Origin: Spirochaetaceae bacterium bin103
GTDB taxonomy: Bacteria; Spirochaetota; Spirochaetia; SZUA-6; Bin103
NCBI GenBank assembly: GCA_002238925.1
Contig: MPNH01000005.1
Span: 1 to 64,000, forward strand
Length of the DNA: 64,000 nucleotides
Reading direction: 5' to 3'
In this document: piece by piece, positions 61,802-64,000 of the stretch
How the letters are laid out: every line of letters starts with the position of its first letter
How positions within the stretch are numbered: the first letter of the stretch is position 1
Program-made: the position numbers and the translations under genes
The notes under the pieces: model-generated
Databases searched by the model: none
The model's input: the letters and a program-made list of their open reading frames with translations, nothing else
What the model was told of the DNA's origin: nothing

Positions 61802-63223
61802 GTGAACGACTTCCCGACTACGACGGTCCAGGATCCGGCAGTGCCGATGATCGCGCTGCCGGCGCGATTCCGCTCCCGGCGCCAGGTGACCAACGTGCGC
61901 CCGGAGGCGGTCCCGGCAGATGGCTGGGTCGACATCCTAAACGTGGATGGCCCGGGTGCGGTGCGCCACGCGTGGCTGCTGTACGGCACCGGCCGGCGGC
62001 TGCAGATTACCGTCGACGGCGCCGCGGTGCCACAGGTCGACGTGCCGTTCGACCCGTTCTTCGGCGTCATGAACGACCTGCCGCCCTACCCGGTCGACTG
62101 CGCCGCCTACACGGTGTTGCCCAACTTCCACACCCCGGGCGTACCGGGCGTGCCCGGCTACAACCTGTTTCTGCCGATACCGTTCAGCCGCTCGTGCCGG
62201 ATCCGGCTGCACCTGCCCGCCACCGGAGAGCGCCCCGTGTCGACCATGGTGGACTGGCAGGAATACGAGGCCGGCACCGAACTGACTCCGTACCGCCTCG
62301 GCGCGCAGCATCACCGCTACCTGCCAGCTCCGCCACGCAACCGCGCCTATCGGATCGCCGACGTCACCGGCAGCGGCTTCATCGCCGGGGTGGTGCTCGG
62401 CGCCCGGCAGCGCAACCGCACCGACATGGTGTACCACACCGCCGGCATGTCGATCCTGATCGACGGCGAGGACGACCCGCACCTGATCCGCGGCATCAAC
62501 ATGGAAGACGACTTCGGGTTTTCCTGGGGGTTCCACGAGCTGCAGACGCGCTGGATCGGCTCGCCCTACCACCGGCGGCGCGCGCGCAACGATCAGGAAG
62601 GCGTGGTCTACCGCTTCTTCGGCCCCGACCCGATCGCCTTCGGTTCCTCGATTTCGCTGCGCTGCGGCTCACGCGACGACGACATCGAGACGATGGCGTA
62701 CTACTACCGGATCGCCGGATCGGAGGAGGAGCCGGCGGCGACAGTGCTGACGCCGGAGCGCTGGCTGGTGACCGGTTTCCACGACGGCGGCGGCGACTGG
62801 CAGCGGTTCACGACGGAGGAAGAGCCGGAGAGCGTGGCCCCGGAGCACTGGCACGACCACTTCGCCGACCGGCCGGCATTTATCCGCGAGCTGCCCGCCA
62901 ACCGCGGCTGGGTCGACTTTCGCTTCTCCGGCATCGACCCGGCGCTCCCCGGCAGCAGCTTCGTGAACCGCTCCATGTACGCGGCGGGGTCAGTGCACAG
63001 CCCGCGTGAGCGCCGGGCGGTTCTGCGCCTGTCGTGCGACGACTGGCTGATCGCCTGGCTGAACGGCACGCAGGTGGCAGCGCTGCGTCACGAGGACGGC
63101 TTCCGTACGGCACGCATTCCGGTGACGCTCAAGGAAGGAAGCAACACGCTCCTGATCAAGACCAACAACCTGCACCACTCGCACGCCGCCTGGGTCGCCA
63201 ACGTGGTCATCGAGGAGCAGTAA
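61802..63223 (+). CDS. DUF2961 / GH172-like protein with C-terminal beta-sandwich
   Basis: This 473-residue protein begins with a DUF2961-type region: PGAVRHAWLLYG, VPFDPFFGVMN and PYPVDCAAYTVLPN. ITGFI-like GSGFIAGVVLGAR and GINMEDDFGFSWGF follow, the last carrying acidic residues at the likely active site. The C-terminal 120 residues form a jelly-roll-like part (SFVNRSMYAAGSVHSP, then DDWLIAWLNGTQVAALRHEDGF and EGSNTLLIKTNNLHHSH), like carbohydrate-binding sandwich domains. A strong AAGGAGG precedes the GTG start. It is the last gene of the dioxygenase-sulfatase run. Confidence 0.72.
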   Translation: MNDFPTTTVQDPAVPMIALPARFRSRRQVTNVRPEAVPADGWVDILNVDGPGAVRHAWLLYGTGRRLQITVDGAAVPQVDVPFDPFFGVMNDLPPYPVDCAAYTVLPNFHTPGVPGVPGYNLFLPIPFSRSCRIRLHLPATGERPVSTMVDWQEYEAGTELTPYRLGAQHHRYLPAPPRNRAYRIADVTGSGFIAGVVLGARQRNRTDMVYHTAGMSILIDGEDDPHLIRGINMEDDFGFSWGFHELQTRWIGSPYHRRRARNDQEGVVYRFFGPDPIAFGSSISLRCGSRDDDIETMAYYYRIAGSEEEPAATVLTPERWLVTGFHDGGGDWQRFTTEEEPESVAPEHWHDHFADRPAFIRELPANRGWVDFRFSGIDPALPGSSFVNRSMYAAGSVHSPRERRAVLRLSCDDWLIAWLNGTQVAALRHEDGFRTARIPVTLKEGSNTLLIKTNNLHHSHAAWVANVVIEEQ

Positions 63224-63234
63224 CGCAGCCAGCT

Positions 63235-63612
63235 TCAGGCCGTCGACGCGACCGGCTCGAGCCACTCGGTGGACTCGCCGAGGTTGATGGCGATGTGGGT
63301 CATCGGCCCGTCCGCGGTGGCGCCGTGCCAGTGTTTCTCGCCTGGGTCGAAGCGCACCACGTCGCCGGCCTTCGCCACCTGCACGGCGCCGCCCCAGCTC
63401 TGAATCGCACAGCGTCCCTCCACCACGTACAGGATCTGCACGTCGCTGTGGGTGTGCCAGTTGGTACCGGCGCCGGGTTCGAACGCCACCCGGTACACAC
63501 GCCCGGCGGCGTCCGGGCCCGAACCGAGAAAGCGCTGCATCGTAGCGGCGCCCGTGAAGTGATCCACCTCCGCGTCCTCGACGGCGCGGCCGGCGGCGGC
63601 AAGCAATTCCAT
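63235..63612 (-). CDS. small cupin-domain protein
   Basis: This 125-residue single cupin has the metal-binding motif GAGTNWHTHSDVQILYVVEG (His-x-His). The second strand motif has DVVRFDPGEKHWHG with another His. Such proteins bind small carboxylates or sugars. The ATG at 63612 directly precedes the fold. It is convergent with the GH172-type gene, 11 bp apart. Confidence 0.8.
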   Translation of the reverse strand: MELLAAAGRAVEDAEVDHFTGAATMQRFLGSGPDAAGRVYRVAFEPGAGTNWHTHSDVQILYVVEGRCAIQSWGGAVQVAKAGDVVRFDPGEKHWHGATADGPMTHIAINLGESTEWLEPVASTA

Positions 63613-63734
63613 GCCCCCGATCGTCCGCCCCCCGCCCGCTCCCGTCAAGTGGAAACGACAAGGAGCCATTCATCCGCTATTATGAGGCAGATTACGATGA
63701 GCTTGTCGGCGTCCAGCGACTGGATCGGTGATCT

Positions 63735-64000
63735 ATGAACAAGACAGCGATCAACCCCGACATCACCAGGGGCAGACCGGCTTTTTCGGGAGTCGCCGTC
63801 GACCAGACAGGACACACCTCGCATGTGCTTCTCAACACCAAGGATCCCAGCGCGGCGGTTGCCTTGGACCGATCGGTACTCATCTGTGGGTGCGCGAGCG
63901 AGGCGATGGAACTGCTCCCCGCTCGAAGTATCCAGACCGTGGTCACGTCGCCGCCTTACTGGTCTCTTCGGGATTACGACGTCGACCGGCAGATCGGTCG
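63735..64000 (+). CDS. site-specific DNA methyltransferase (partial)
   Basis: This frame starts at an ATG and is open at the window edge, showing 88 residues. The catalytic motif TSPPYWSLRDY (Ser-Pro-Pro-Tyr) is near residue 76, following a segment (LICGCASEAMELLP) that begins the AdoMet-dependent fold. The SPPY form is usual for N4-cytosine methyltransferases, and the motif order suggests the beta class. It may belong to a restriction-modification system continuing beyond the window. Confidence 0.75.
   Translation, partial: MNKTAINPDITRGRPAFSGVAVDQTGHTSHVLLNTKDPSAAVALDRSVLICGCASEAMELLPARSIQTVVTSPPYWSLRDYDVDRQIG

Noticed and set aside
1..64000. CRISPR arrays, insertion sequences or prophage
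   Set aside because: No regularly spaced repeats with unique spacers, no transposase or integrase motifs, and no phage structural genes were seen.

Overview
This is a GC-rich bacterial chromosome segment with many GTG starts and tightly overlapping genes. It most likely comes from a free-living or host-associated member of the Spirochaetes. The best evidence for that is gene content: a PUR-family DNA/RNA-binding protein (Borrelia BpuR type), rnhB and a short SMC stand side by side, an order I recall from Borrelia. No phage, insertion sequence, CRISPR array or rRNA is visible.

Region 1 (1-22.3 kb) is a housekeeping block. It holds a YkgJ-type cysteine-cluster protein cut by the left edge, tRNA-Thr and tRNA-Tyr, an AroH-type chorismate mutase, thiN, cca, and rnc-acpP-rpmF-coaD. 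The translation cluster yraN-rplS-trmD-rimM-khpA-rpsP-ffh follows. Next come three overlapping lipoprotein genes (an S41-like protein that has lost its catalytic residues, then two tandem beta-propeller lipoproteins), a divergent FtsH-like AAA/M41 membrane protease, bpuR-like, rnhB, smc and tRNA-Gly.

Region 2 (22.3-63.2 kb) is catabolic. It carries five Cys-type sulfatases, none with a visible signal peptide, two DUF2961/GH172-type proteins and two phytanoyl-CoA-dioxygenase (PhyH) family proteins, each close to a sulfatase. It also has SDR, MDR, aldo-keto and D-2-hydroxyacid dehydrogenases, a serine hydrolase, a rhodanese and a cupin. Import is provided by LplB/LplC-type sugar permease pairs with two matching solute-binding proteins, and by a DppB/DppC-type pair with two family-5 binding proteins. 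No ABC ATPase is present, so a shared ATPase elsewhere is implied. The simplest reading is uptake of sulfated oligosaccharides or conjugates and their desulfation and cleavage in the cytoplasm. Inserted in this region are a Kch-like potassium channel, a BrnT toxin with an XRE antitoxin, and prs.

Region 3 (63.7 kb to the end) opens a DNA methyltransferase cut by the right edge.

Recurring sequence oddities are G/C homopolymers at gene starts (13 C upstream of an LplB gene, and G7 and G8 tracts at two 5-prime ends whose reading frames do not join), in-frame tandem duplications, and a triple palindromic 21-bp repeat between a permease gene and a secreted-protein gene.
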